Below the pieces are notes generated by a model. It saw nothing but the letters and a program-made list of their open reading frames with translations, did no database searches and was not told where the DNA came from. DNA of 64,000 nucleotides from G020344215 sp039586575 (GTDB lineage Bacteria; Gemmatimonadota; Gemmatimonadetes; Palauibacterales; KS3-K002), in assembly GCA_039586575.1 (NCBI GenBank), contig JBDHKD010000008.1, forward strand, positions 56,287 through 120,286. The letters are read 5' to 3'. The stretch's first letter is position 1; each line of letters starts with the position of its first letter. Below, one piece after another: positions 18,216 through 26,874 of this stretch. The translations under genes and the position numbers were made by a program.

Positions 18216-20615
18216 TCATTCCGTCTGCAGCACGGCCAGCGGATCGACACGAACCGCGCGCCAGGCCGGTAGCAGGCAGGCGACGGCGGCGACGGCGGTG
18301 AAGAGGACGATCACGGCGATCAAGGTCGCGGGATCGCTGGGCTCGACCCGGAACAGCATCTGCTCCAGGAGACGAGTCGCGGCGAGCGCCGCCAGCAGGC
18401 CGAGGCCGATGCCGGCGGCGACCAGCGAGAGGCCCTGCCGCAGCACCATCTCGGTGATGTCGCCTGGCGCCGCGCCCAGCGCGACGCGTACGCCGATCTC
18501 GCGGCGGCGCTCGACCACGGACTGAGCCTGCACGCCATAGAGGCCGGTCAGCGCCAGAAGCAGAGCCACGCCGGCGAAGACCGCCAGCGCGACGGTCCTA
18601 ACCCTCCGCCTGACCTGTGAGCGGGCGAGGATCTCATCCATCGTGACTACCTCAGGGTCGGCGATGTCGGGCTCCAGGCTGCGAACGGCGGCGCGCAACG
18701 CACCGACCGCCGACTCGGGCTCGACGGCCGTCCGCACCACCAACCCCATATCGAAGAGCGGTGCCTGGGCGTACGGGATGTACATCGCCGGAAAGCGTGG
18801 GACGCCCAATCCGCCGATGATGACGTCGCCCACGATACCGACGACCTCGAACGTATTGTCGTAGTCGAGCACGACCTGCCGCCCGATCGGATCGCGACCT
18901 CTGAGGATCGAGTCGGCGAACGCCTGATTGACGACGAAGACCAGTGGTGAGCCGGCGACATCAGTCGGCGCGATGTCGCGCCCGGCGAGCAGCGGCACAC
19001 CCAGCGCCTCGAAGTAGCCCGGCAGCACGAAGCGGAGGTAGGCCGTCCGTGCCTCGACCAGACCGGTCGGCGGGTCTGCCAGATCGTAAACGGGCTCGTT
19101 GTTGCCGGGCTGCCGGATCGGTACTTGAGAGATGAGACCGACGCGTTCCACCCCAGGTACCGCCTGCAGAACTTCAACCAACTCCGTGTAGAGCTGAATC
19201 CGCCGGCTGGGATCCGCGTACTCGTCACGCGGCAGCTGGATCTCCGCCGTGATCAAGTTGTCCGTATCGAACCCGAGGTCATCGCCCATCAGGCTCGCCA
19301 GACTTCGAATCAAGAGGCCAGCCCCCACGAGCAGGATCAGCGTCACGGCCACCTGGACGACGACAAGGCCGTTGCGGAACCTGGCCCCACCGCGGTCGGT
19401 TGTCCGAGCGGTCGACTTGAGGTCCTGCGCCAGGTCGACATGCGACGCCCGCAGGGCCGGCAGCGTGCCGAAGGTCAGACCGGTAAGCATCGATACGACG
19501 AGTACGAACGCGAGGACGTTCGTCGTCAATGCGGATCCCCGGCCGGCCACACTCTCCACGAACGTGAGATGGAACAACGCCGGTTGCAGCCACTGGGCCA
19601 GAAGCAAGCCCAGCAGGCCGGCGGCGCCCGCCATCATCAGGCTCTCGGTCAGTAGCTGCCGCGCGATGCGGCCGCCCGAGGCTCCCAAGGCGCCGCGCAG
19701 CGCCAGCTCGCCGCGCCGCGTCGAGCCGCGGGCGAGCAGGAGACCGGCCACGTTGCCGCAGGCGATGAGCAGGACCAGCACCACCGCAGCCTGCAGCATG
19801 AACAGGCTCTCGCGGTAGTTCTCCGACCAGGCCGCCTGGAGGTGCGTCAAGACGAGACCGACCCCGCGGTTGCTGTCGGGATACTGAGCCGCCAGCCGGG
19901 CGGCGATCACGTCGACCTCGCTTTGCGCCTCCGCCATCGTGACGCCGGGCGCCAGCCGGCCCACCACGCTCCAGTTGGTCTTGCCGCGCTCGGCGATGAA
20001 CGGATCATCGGTTCGCATCGGCAGCCAGATGTCCACGTCGTAACTGAAGCGGAACCCGGCAGGCAACACGCCAACGACTTCTGTCGGCACGCCATCGATC
20101 GCCATGACACGGCCGATGGCATCCGGCGCACTCCCGAGTCGCCTTTGCCAGTAGCCGTGGCTGAGGATCGCCACGCGCGGCGCCTCGGCGGCCTCATCGG
20201 CGGCGCTGAAACGCCGGCCCATTAGCGGCGCGACACCCAGCGCTGGGAAGAGCTCGCGGCTGACGACCAGCCGGGCCACCCGCTCCGGCTCGTCGACGCC
20301 GGTGACAGTGACGTCGCGGGGAAGACCTATGAAGGCGGCGAGCTCGGTGAACGAGGTGCTGCGATCCCTGAAATCCCAGTAATCGCGGGCCGACACCCAA
20401 CTGCGCACCGACCCCTGATAGGTCGTGCGTGCCAGCACGAGTCGCTCGGCTTCCGGGTAGGGCAGCGGCCGCAGCAGCGCCACGTCGATGACGCTGAACA
20501 TCGCGACGTTGGCGCCGATCCCCACGGTCAGGATCAGTACGATTACGCCGCTGAGACCGGGCGTCTGGAGCAGCGCGCGACTGCCCTGCCGGATGTCCTG
20601 CCAGATGCCGACCAT
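18216..20615 (-). CDS. ADOP-type ABC transporter permease, sigma-54-type promoter upstream
   Basis: The 799-aa protein is a fused two-MacB-half orphan permease of the same short architecture as the gene at 8813. The first helix includes IVLILTVGIGANVAMFSVIDV, the central bundle has IACGNVAGLLLARGS and RRGELALRGALGASGGRI, and the C-terminus is LPAWRAVRVDPLAVLQTE. AGGAGGG seven bases before the ATG supports the start. No ATPase is nearby. Upstream lies a near-consensus -24/-12 element with dyad sites further out, suggesting inducible control by an enhancer-binding protein. The job is probably export or envelope remodelling; the cargo is unknown. Confidence 0.9.
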   Translation of the reverse strand: MVGIWQDIRQGSRALLQTPGLSGVIVLILTVGIGANVAMFSVIDVALLRPLPYPEAERLVLARTTYQGSVRSWVSARDYWDFRDRSTSFTELAAFIGLPRDVTVTGVDEPERVARLVVSRELFPALGVAPLMGRRFSAADEAAEAPRVAILSHGYWQRRLGSAPDAIGRVMAIDGVPTEVVGVLPAGFRFSYDVDIWLPMRTDDPFIAERGKTNWSVVGRLAPGVTMAEAQSEVDVIAARLAAQYPDSNRGVGLVLTHLQAAWSENYRESLFMLQAAVVLVLLIACGNVAGLLLARGSTRRGELALRGALGASGGRIARQLLTESLMMAGAAGLLGLLLAQWLQPALFHLTFVESVAGRGSALTTNVLAFVLVVSMLTGLTFGTLPALRASHVDLAQDLKSTARTTDRGGARFRNGLVVVQVAVTLILLVGAGLLIRSLASLMGDDLGFDTDNLITAEIQLPRDEYADPSRRIQLYTELVEVLQAVPGVERVGLISQVPIRQPGNNEPVYDLADPPTGLVEARTAYLRFVLPGYFEALGVPLLAGRDIAPTDVAGSPLVFVVNQAFADSILRGRDPIGRQVVLDYDNTFEVVGIVGDVIIGGLGVPRFPAMYIPYAQAPLFDMGLVVRTAVEPESAVGALRAAVRSLEPDIADPEVVTMDEILARSQVRRRVRTVALAVFAGVALLLALTGLYGVQAQSVVERRREIGVRVALGAAPGDITEMVLRQGLSLVAAGIGLGLLAALAATRLLEQMLFRVEPSDPATLIAVIVLFTAVAAVACLLPAWRAVRVDPLAVLQTE

Positions 20616-20662
20616 CGGCCATCCCTCCTGTCGACACTAAGCGGCCGGTTATCCCCCTGATT

Positions 20663-20678
20663 GGCAAGCCCCGTGCCG
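20663..20678 (-). promoter_or_regulatory. Candidate sigma-54 (-24/-12) promoter of the ADOP permease
   Basis: Read on the minus strand the site is CGGCACGGGGCTTGCC, against the sigma-54 consensus TGGCACG-N4-TTGCW. It has the obligatory GG-N10-GC spacing. It lies 48 bases before the permease start, leaving room for a short leader and the AGGAGGG ribosome site. Only the first base and the last A/T differ from consensus. Confidence 0.65.
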
Positions 20679-20713
20679 ACAGACTCTCCCGGTAGAAGAG
20701 CCGTCTGGAAGGG

Positions 20714-20777
20714 CGGTTCCGGAACCGGACAGTCCGGCACTGTTCGATTTCGCACGCGCGGGTTCCGAAGTCGGACA
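20714..20777 (-). promoter_or_regulatory. Pair of dyad sites upstream of the sigma-54-type promoter
   Basis: Two related 16-bp sites, 20716-20731 and 20762-20777, read on the minus strand TGTCCGGTTCCGGAAC and TGTCCGACTTCGGAAC (13 of 16 identical) and start 46 bp apart. The first overlaps a perfect 14-bp palindrome (20714-20727) and an adjoining CCGGAC-A-GTCCGG (20725-20737). They lie about 40-115 bp upstream of the -24/-12 element, where enhancer-binding activators of sigma-54 normally bind. The rest of the 314-base gap (20616-20929) shows no gene. Confidence 0.55.
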
Positions 20778-20929
20778 CCGGCGTCGGCGACGGATCGGCC
20801 CGCTCACCCCCCCGGAGCCGCTCTACAACCGGCGGTTCCGAGCATCGGCCCGGCTGGCATCAAGCTTGCCCCTCACAGGAGAACAGACCGCCGATCTCAG
20901 GAACTCGATCGGAAGTAGCAGGTGAGAAG

Positions 20930-21961
20930 ATGAGATGCATACAGTTGATGATCGCGTTGCTGCTCGTCACGTCGTGCAGCGGTCGAGCCCAGCAGTCCGC
21001 GACCGAGGAGATCGTTTTCCACTCCGGGTCGTTCCGGGTGGTCGGCGATCTCAGGTTTCCCGACGGCAGCGGCCCCCATCCCGTGGTCGTCTTCGTGCAC
21101 GGCGACGGACCGAACAACCGCACCTCGGGCGTGACTTACCCACCGATCATGGAGCGGATGCGGCGAGCCGGCTATGCGACTTTCGCCTGGGACAAGCCGG
21201 GCACCGGCGCGTCCACCGGCCAGATCGACCGCAGCCGCCTAGGCGAGCAGCGGGCCCAGATCGTTCTGGACGCGATCGCCGTGCTCAAGCAGCGCCCCGA
21301 CATCGACGCCACTCGAATCGGTATGTGGGGGATCAGTCAGGCGGGCTACGTGATGCCGCGCGTACTTTCGAAGAGCGATGACGTCGCCTTCATGATCGCG
21401 GTCTCCTGCCCCGGCGTGGCGGGCGTCGACCAGGGCATTTACCTGCTCTCGAGACAGATGATCTGCGCCGGGTACCCGGAAGATGTGGAACAGCTCGAGG
21501 ACCAGATCCGCGGATTCACGAAGGCGCAGACGTACGAGGAGTACGTACAGCACAAGGCGCCACTGGCTGCCCATCCCGCCTTCCAGGCGTTGGCGCGATA
21601 CGGCCAACGTGTCGAGGTAACGCCGCGGGCGGATTGGCATGTGGACGATCGCCAGGGCGAATACTACTGGGATCCCATGCAGGTCCTCGAGCGAACCACG
21701 ATCCCGGTGCTGGCCTTCTTCGGCGAGAAGGACACGCAGATCGATCCACTCCAGGGCGCCGAGGCCTACAAGGCGGCGCTGGAGCGCGGCGGCAACCCGC
21801 ACTCACGGGTCGAGCTCATACCCGGAGTCGACCACAACATCATCCTCTCGGAGACCGGCTGTATTGAGGAGCGAAGGCGCAGGCCGCGACGCGAATGGAC
21901 CAATTACGCGCCGGAATACCTGGACACGTTGGAGGAGTGGTTGCGGGACCTGCTTCGCTAG
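20930..21961 (+). CDS. Alpha/beta hydrolase lipoprotein
   Basis: The 343-aa protein has a short signal with lipobox VTSC (Cys about residue 16). The alpha/beta-hydrolase core shows an HGDGPNN oxyanion segment, the nucleophile elbow GISQAG, the acid in FFGEKDTQIDP, and the base in GVDHNIIL. The DKPGTGAS segment after strand 4 is typical of the BAAT/dienelactone-hydrolase-like esterases common in soil bacteria. It should be an exported serine esterase or peptidase of unknown substrate. GTGAGAAG precedes the ATG. It diverges from the ADOP permease and is followed, on the opposite strand, by a small membrane protein gene. Confidence 0.85.
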   Translation: MRCIQLMIALLLVTSCSGRAQQSATEEIVFHSGSFRVVGDLRFPDGSGPHPVVVFVHGDGPNNRTSGVTYPPIMERMRRAGYATFAWDKPGTGASTGQIDRSRLGEQRAQIVLDAIAVLKQRPDIDATRIGMWGISQAGYVMPRVLSKSDDVAFMIAVSCPGVAGVDQGIYLLSRQMICAGYPEDVEQLEDQIRGFTKAQTYEEYVQHKAPLAAHPAFQALARYGQRVEVTPRADWHVDDRQGEYYWDPMQVLERTTIPVLAFFGEKDTQIDPLQGAEAYKAALERGGNPHSRVELIPGVDHNIILSETGCIEERRRRPRREWTNYAPEYLDTLEEWLRDLLR

Positions 21962-21974
21962 CGGAGTTTGTCCG

Positions 21975-22235
21975 TCATACCGCCCGGATTAAGAACGCCG
22001 CGCCCAACGCCAGCAGCAACCCGAGGCCCACCATGATCAAGAGGCCGGCTCTGACGGCCGTGTCGGCGGCGCCGGTCCGCGACTGCGCCAGCTTGATCGC
22101 CGTGCCGACCTCGGCCGGCGACATGCCCGGGTGGGTCTGCCGATACTCCCGGATGACGCCCTCGATCTTGTGGGCAAGCTCCTGGGACTGTGGCGACGGA
22201 CGCGAGCCATAGGTGGTCGTGGGCACGTAAGTCAT
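21975..22235 (-). CDS. Small C-tail-anchored protein, unknown
   Basis: The protein has 86 aa from the ATG at 22235, chosen because GGAGG lies six bases upstream; longer open frames have no ribosome site. The N-terminal 60 residues are polar, with a predicted helix (ELAHKIEGVIREYRQTHPG) and a short segment rich in small residues (MSPAEVGTAIKLAQ). A single C-terminal hydrophobic helix (about residues 64-84) ends two residues from the terminus. It looks like a tail-anchored inner-membrane protein with a cytoplasmic head. No family is recognised. It is convergent with the hydrolase gene, 13 bases apart. Confidence 0.6.
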   Translation of the reverse strand: MTYVPTTTYGSRPSPQSQELAHKIEGVIREYRQTHPGMSPAEVGTAIKLAQSRTGAADTAVRAGLLIMVGLGLLLALGAAFLIRAV

Positions 22236-22476
22236 GAGCAACCTCCGCTGGTGATCCCGTCGCGCAAGAAGGACCGCTGGCGGCTCTACCGGGAGCGCAC
22301 TGGCGGGAGCGTCCACCAGGGACTACGCAGCCGAGAATCAGCGGGTTTCGAGGGGCCAGGTGGACCCGAGCGACAGGCTCAACGTTCACGGGGGCCCGAG
22401 TGTTCTACAACTGGGCGGCCCGCCGGGCCGCCGAGTGCCAGTGGAGTCTAATCCAAGCCCTCGTATCGTATATCCC

Positions 22477-23190
22477 GTGAGACGCGCATCGCTCTGGCTT
22501 CTGCTCATCTGGTCGGCCACGCCGGCCGCCGCCCAAACCGACCCCCGTGACGGCCCCGGCGGCGACGTGCCTGTTCTGCGGGCGCTACAGATCGACGACG
22601 GCGTCGGCCTGCACTTGGATGGCGCGCTCGACGAGCCGGTCTGGCAGCGCGCGGCGCGTATCACTGGCTTCCGGCAGCAAGAGCCGCTCGAAGGCGAACC
22701 GGCGAGCGAGGACACCGAAGTCCGCGTCCTCTATGACGGGGCATACCTCTATATCGGCGTCCGAGCGTTCGACTCGGAGCCCGACCGTATCGTGGCCCGA
22801 CAGCTCGAGCGCGACGCGTCTTTAGGGGTCAGTCGCTTCGGCCCGTCCGGTACCGACGACGCCGTCGAGATCATCCTCGACACCTTCCACGACCGCCGCA
22901 ACGCCTACTACTTCGCCACCAACCCGCAGGGCGTGCTATCAGACGGGCTGATCACCGACGAATCGTTCGATCCCGCTTCGCAGCATCCGCTTCCCCGCCC
23001 AGGACGGCGAGCAGATCTGGGGTTTCAACGTGCAGCGAGTGGTCGCGCGCAAGAACGAACAAAGCCTTTGGACCGCCTGGTCCCGGGAGAACGAAGGGCT
23101 GACCCGGGTGAGTCGGGCCGGCGAGCTCACGGGACTCGAGTCGTTGCCGGCCGGCCTCGATCTGTATGTGAAGCCGTACGTCCTTGGTGA
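22477..23190 (+). pseudogene. DUF5916 outer-membrane protein with CBM9-like domain, N-terminal part (broken)
   Basis: The GTG at 22477 gives a Sec signal peptide (RRASLWLLLIWSATPAAAQ). A CBM9-like sugar-binding domain follows: ALQIDDGVGLHLDGALDEPV at its start, then DTEVRVLYDGAYLYIGVRAF and DDAVEIILDTFHDRRNAYYF. The frame is meaningful to about 22963 (GLITDE). Beyond that it reads unrelated arginine-rich sequence, while family-typical sequence (SIPLRSIRFP) resumes in another frame at about 22967. Members of the family usually have some 25-30 residues between these points, so this is probably a deletion rather than a single-base slip. Upstream, 22414-22432 can form an 8-bp GC hairpin. No clear ribosome site precedes the GTG. 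Confidence 0.75.
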
Positions 23191-24619
23191 GGCGGGCCGC
23201 GACTACGTTGAGCAGCCGAGCGGCGATGTCGCTCTGGACGGCGCCATCGGCGCGGATGCCAAGCTGGGGCTCGCCTCGGGTCTGCTGCTCGACCTGACGG
23301 TGAACACCGACTTCGCCCAGGTGGAGGCGGACGACGAGCAGATCGACCTGACGCGCTTCAACCTGTTCTTTCCCGAGAAGCGCGAGTTCTTCCTGGAGAA
23401 CGCCGGTATCTTCGACTTCGGCACCGGGGGGTTCGGGCACGGGGCGCCAGATATGCTGCTCTTCTTCTCGCGTCGCATCGGCCTCGCCGAGGGTCAGACG
23501 GTACCGATCCTCGCCGGTGGTCGGTTCACCGGCCGGGCCGGTCGTCAGACGATCGGCTTCCTCGACGTGGTCACCGGCGAAGACGAGAACCTGGGCGTGC
23601 CGCTCACCAATTTCGCCGTCGGTCGCATCAAGCGCGATGTCGGACAACGCTCGTACGTCGGGGCGATCGTCACCAGCCGGCTAGAAGAAGGTGGTGTCAG
23701 CAACCTGGCGGGCGGTGTGGACTGGAACTTGTGGTTCACCAGGCAACTGGTGCTCGAGGGTTTCTACGCACGCACGAAAGACTCGCGCCCCGGCGGCGAT
23801 GACCGTTCCTGGATCGTGACGCTCGACTACACGGGTGATTGGTTCGGCTGGCGGCTCGAGCAGCTGGAGGTCGGCCCGGACATGCTACCGGGCATCGGGT
23901 ACATTCGCCGCCGCGATGTGGCGAAGACCTCCGGATCCTTGAGGTTCACCCCTCGGCCACCGATCGCCGGCCTCCGCAAGGTCGACATCCGCAACCAATT
24001 CGAGTACGTGGTCAGCGCGGAGAGCCGCAAGGTCCAGGACCGCCGCTGGGAGATCAGCATCTCTCCGGAGCTCGACTCGGGCGACGAGGCCGATTTCGCG
24101 CTCGAATACGACTTCCAGCGTCTCGGTCCCGACGAGGAGTTCCGCTTGGCGCCGGGCGTCATCGTGCCGCCCGGCGACTACGCCGAGTGGGGCTACCGTC
24201 TCGACTTCAGCACCAGCCGGGCGCGCCCGCTATCGGCCGAGCTGGCCGGCGGCTACGGCGGTTTCTGGGGCGGCGACCGCTGGCAGGTGGACGGCGAGCT
24301 GGCCTTCAACAGCCCGCACGTCGGGTTGGCGCTCGGCTACGAGCACAACGACATCGATGTGCCGGGCGGCGCCTTCACCACCGATCTGGTGCGCGGGCGG
24401 CTCAAGCTGGCGGCGAACACCCGGCTCTTCGGCAACGCACTCGTGCAGTACAACAGCCAGACCGGCGCCTTCTCCGCCAACCTGCGCATCGACTGGATCC
24501 ACCGGCCGGGCAGCGACCTGTTCATCGTCTTCAACGAGCGGCGCGACATCGTCGGCTCAACCTGGAACCCGGAGAGCCGCGCCTTCATCGTCAAGCTCAC
24601 CTACCTGGTCTGGTTCTAA
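23030..24619 (+). pseudogene. DUF5916 outer-membrane protein, C-terminal beta-barrel part (broken)
   Basis: This is the continuation of the gene starting at 22477. Family sequence in this frame starts near 22964 (IPLRSIRFP, then GEQIWGFNVQRVVARKNEQS), ahead of the nominal GTG at 23030. The 529 aa show the DUF5916 hallmarks: DLTVNTDFAQVEADDEQIDLTRF, the FFPEKREFFLENAGIFDFG segment, and a long run of alternating strands ending in aromatic YLVWF, consistent with an outer-membrane barrel. Family members are thought to be outer-membrane carbohydrate-associated proteins; the exact function is unknown. The TAA stop overlaps the convergent dinB-like stop by four bases (CTAA). Confidence 0.78.
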
Positions 24620-25131
24620 GCGATCGCCCCACTTCTCCCGGCAATCCTCCGCAGGATACCCGTCTGGCCCGCGTGATACACCTCGTGGAAGACCAGGCCC
24701 GCGAGCAGCGATTCCACACTCTCATCTGTATCACCCGAAGCAGCAGACGGGATCCGCTCCGCCAGCCGGCCACGAGTAAGCTCTCGCAATCCCTGCACGA
24801 TCATGGCCTGCGACTCCTCGTAGTCGGCCATGATCGTTCCGAAAGGCAAGCCACCTGACGCATCGACCAACGGCGAACGCCCGCGGCCGTACACTTCGGC
24901 GTAACGCTCCTCGCGCAGCGGTTCCCGACCGAGGAGCCGCAAGGTCGCGTTGCGCGAAGTCATGATGTGGCCCAACACCCAGTTCAGGCAGTTGCCAGCC
25001 GGGGCCGGCTGCAGCAGCGCATCCTCCTCGGTCAGTCCCTCAGTGTTCGCTCTCACAGCGCGGTGAGTAGCACTGACTTGCAAGATCAGCAGGTCGATGC
25101 TGGTGGGGCTCGGCTGCTTACCAGCTGACAT
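24616..25131 (-). CDS. DinB-family metal-dependent protein
   Basis: The protein has 171 aa from the ATG at 25131, supported by AGGAGGTG just upstream; the open frame continues to 25428 without a ribosome site. It is a four-helix-bundle DinB/YfiT-like protein with candidate metal ligands His in NWVLGHIMTSR and the pair in GLVFHEVYHAGQTG (HxxxH). Known relatives include thiol transferases (bacillithiol, mycothiol) and proteins of unknown activity. It is divergently transcribed from marR. Two long dyads lie in the 195-base intergenic region, so repression by the MarR protein is likely. Convergent with the DUF5916 gene, with overlapping stop codons. Confidence 0.85.
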   Translation of the reverse strand: MSAGKQPSPTSIDLLILQVSATHRAVRANTEGLTEEDALLQPAPAGNCLNWVLGHIMTSRNATLRLLGREPLREERYAEVYGRGRSPLVDASGGLPFGTIMADYEESQAMIVQGLRELTRGRLAERIPSAASGDTDESVESLLAGLVFHEVYHAGQTGILRRIAGRSGAIA

Positions 25132-25192
25132 CCTGCACCTCCTGGTCGTGTGGTCCCGGCTAAGAGTCAGCACCGCCAACATATTCCGTCGA

Positions 25193-25218
25193 CGAATAGT
25201 ACGAGATCGCAATATATT
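25193..25218. promoter_or_regulatory. Probable MarR operator 1 (dinB side)
   Basis: A 26-base element with the same layout as the near-perfect dyad at 25274-25299: outer arms CGAATAGT and AATATATT around CGAGATCG. Centres of the two elements are 81 bp apart. On the minus strand it covers TACTAT, a possible -10 box for the dinB-like gene. Confidence 0.5.
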
Positions 25219-25273
25219 TCCGACCCACCCGTCGGGCAAGTCGGTGCAGCCCTTGGCCGCGCCGCCGCTCGGA

Positions 25274-25299
25274 CGTATATTCCGATATCGTAATATACG
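25274..25299. promoter_or_regulatory. Probable MarR operator 2 (marR side), 26-bp near-perfect dyad
   Basis: Outer arms CGTATATT (25274-25281) and AATATACG (25292-25299) are exact complements, around the palindrome CGATATCG (25283-25290). All share one centre, so 24 of 26 bases are symmetric. It is 28 bp before the marR start, AT-rich against a GC-rich background, and suits autorepression by a MarR dimer. Confidence 0.65.
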
Positions 25300-25326
25300 A
25301 CACTCAGCCCATGAGGACCCGCAGCT

Positions 25327-25755
25327 ATGCTCAAGTTTCTCTCGCCTATCCACAAGGCCAGCCGCCAGATCGGGGTCTACTTCGAGCGCAGACTGGAGGA
25401 CCTGGACGTCAGTCCACAGGAAGGGCACCTCCTGAGCTACCTCAGGTCCTACGCCCCCTGCCCCATCTCGGAACTGGTCCGGGTATTCGGGCTGAAGCAG
25501 TCCACGCTGACGAGCATGCTCGACCGACTGGAACGACGGGCGCTGATCAGGCGAGCGATCAACGATGAGGACCGGCGTTCGTTCCTGATCAGGTTGACCC
25601 GCAAAGGGCGCCTGCTAGCCGAGCGGATCAACAAGATCGTCGATCGTCTCGAGCGACGGCTGAGAGGCATGGTGAATGCAAGAGACATGGCGGGGTTCGC
25701 GGCGGTGATGTCTGCGATCGACGAACTGACGCAGGTCAAGTTGCGGCCGAGTTGA
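25327..25755 (+). CDS. MarR-family transcriptional regulator
   Basis: The 142-aa protein is a winged-helix DNA-binding protein with the MarR order of elements: an N-terminal dimerisation helix (KFLSPIHKASRQIGVYFERR), recognition helices in ISELVRVFGLKQSTLTSMLDRLE, and the wing ALIRRAINDEDRRSFLIRLTRKG containing the DxR motif that contacts DNA. A C-terminal helix follows. It should repress itself and the divergent dinB-like gene through the two dyads upstream; the inducing ligand is unknown. Start ATG at 25327 follows the operator closely. A large hairpin lies after its stop. Confidence 0.93.
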   Translation: MLKFLSPIHKASRQIGVYFERRLEDLDVSPQEGHLLSYLRSYAPCPISELVRVFGLKQSTLTSMLDRLERRALIRRAINDEDRRSFLIRLTRKGRLLAERINKIVDRLERRLRGMVNARDMAGFAAVMSAIDELTQVKLRPS

Positions 25756-25816
25756 CTGCGAACCCCGCGGGTGGTTTCGATTGGGACCGTTGGTGCCAGC
25801 GCAAGCACCGGAACCA

Positions 25817-25856
25817 TCGACTCGTGCACGCGCCGTGCGGCGCGTGCACGAGTCGA
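25817..25856. terminator. Bidirectional terminator-like hairpin, 18-bp perfect stem
   Basis: Arms 25817-25834 and 25839-25856 are exactly complementary (18 bp) with a GTGC loop. It lies between the convergent marR and D-aminopeptidase genes, 61 and 4 bases from their stops. There is no T tract, but the stem is long and GC-rich and can serve both directions. Confidence 0.7.
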
Positions 25857-25860
25857 CCGC

Positions 25861-26736
25861 CTATCTCATCATCACGCTGAACGCGTACATAACCTCGAGA
25901 AAATCGCTGCTGCTGTAAGTGATCTCCCAATCGCCAGTTCTTCGTGCGCCCGGGAAGTCGGCGCCGCTGTGCACAGCCTCTTCGTTCTTCAGCGTGAGGA
26001 CCAAGGTGTAGGGAGAATCCATCGTGAACGGCGTGTATCTATCCAGATTGCGGAGCGCTGCTTCTACGCCAGCCCGAATCCGCTCGCGCGAGACCTCGGG
26101 GTGCAAGTTGAGACCGGCGGTCCCGATGCCTTCTTTCACCGCCACCGTTTCCACGTTGCCGAAAAGCGTTTCCACGTGATCGCACAGGGCCTTGTCACCG
26201 GCCACGAACACGACGGGCACATCGTAGGTGCCGGCGATCAGCGCGTTGATCCCGGCCTCCGGTAGAGAGACGCCGTTGATCGAGAAGTCCGTCACGCTGC
26301 CGGACCACGTGTGCTCGAGCAGCGCGTCCGGGGTCCCCGCCTTGGCGTGGTAGCCGATGAAGATCGCCGCATCGAAGCTCTCGTCGATGCCCTCCATCAT
26401 ACCCTTGGGTCCGCCGGACCAGTCCCGTATCAGCCGCGCATTCCGATCGAGCAGCTCCGGCAGCAGATTGCGCGCCGAGCTGTGAGCGTCACGTACGACT
26501 ATCTCGGTCGCGCCCGCTGCCAATGCCCCCTCGATCGCCGCGTTGACCTCCCGGGTCATGATGTTCCTGAAATAGTCGTAGTCTTTCCCCGATCGGCTCA
26601 CGTCTTCCCAGTTGACGACGCCCGTTATCCCCTCCATGTCGACCGAGATGAAGACCTTGAGGTCCTCGCCGGACTGGGCGAACCCGGCGGAGCTCAAGAA
26701 CGGCAGAGCCAGGACTGCGATGACTGCCTTCCTCAT
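25861..26736 (-). CDS. Exported M55-family D-aminopeptidase (DppA-like)
   Basis: The protein has 291 aa from the ATG at 26736 (AGGAGG upstream; the frame stays open to 26943 without a better start). A Sec signal peptide ends near SAGFAQ. All metal-ligand motifs of the DppA family are present: D33 and E35 in SVDMEGITG, His in RDAHSSARN, His in IGYHAKAGTP, and Glu in LPEAGINALIAG. DppA is a decameric zinc peptidase releasing D-amino acids from D-Ala-D-Ala or D-Ala-Gly peptides. An exported form would act on peptidoglycan-derived or environmental D-peptides in the periplasm. Together with the Tat alanine racemase elsewhere in the window it hints at periplasmic D-amino-acid metabolism. Confidence 0.92.
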   Translation of the reverse strand: MRKAVIAVLALPFLSSAGFAQSGEDLKVFISVDMEGITGVVNWEDVSRSGKDYDYFRNIMTREVNAAIEGALAAGATEIVVRDAHSSARNLLPELLDRNARLIRDWSGGPKGMMEGIDESFDAAIFIGYHAKAGTPDALLEHTWSGSVTDFSINGVSLPEAGINALIAGTYDVPVVFVAGDKALCDHVETLFGNVETVAVKEGIGTAGLNLHPEVSRERIRAGVEAALRNLDRYTPFTMDSPYTLVLTLKNEEAVHSGADFPGARRTGDWEITYSSSDFLEVMYAFSVMMR

Positions 26737-26874
26737 AGAACCTCCTGAAGATTTGACAGGATGTCGACTGCCGCAGCGTTGATGGTGGGGTCCGCTGCAA
26801 GATGTCACTCGACAGACCGGGTGGCAATGAAACACTTGTCTGTTCCGACAGGGTGGGCACAATATACATATGTC

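Noticed and set aside
22236..22476. Open frame upstream of the DUF5916 signal peptide starting at 22360
   Set aside because: It would place about 39 polar residues before a clean signal peptide; the GTG at 22477 fits better.
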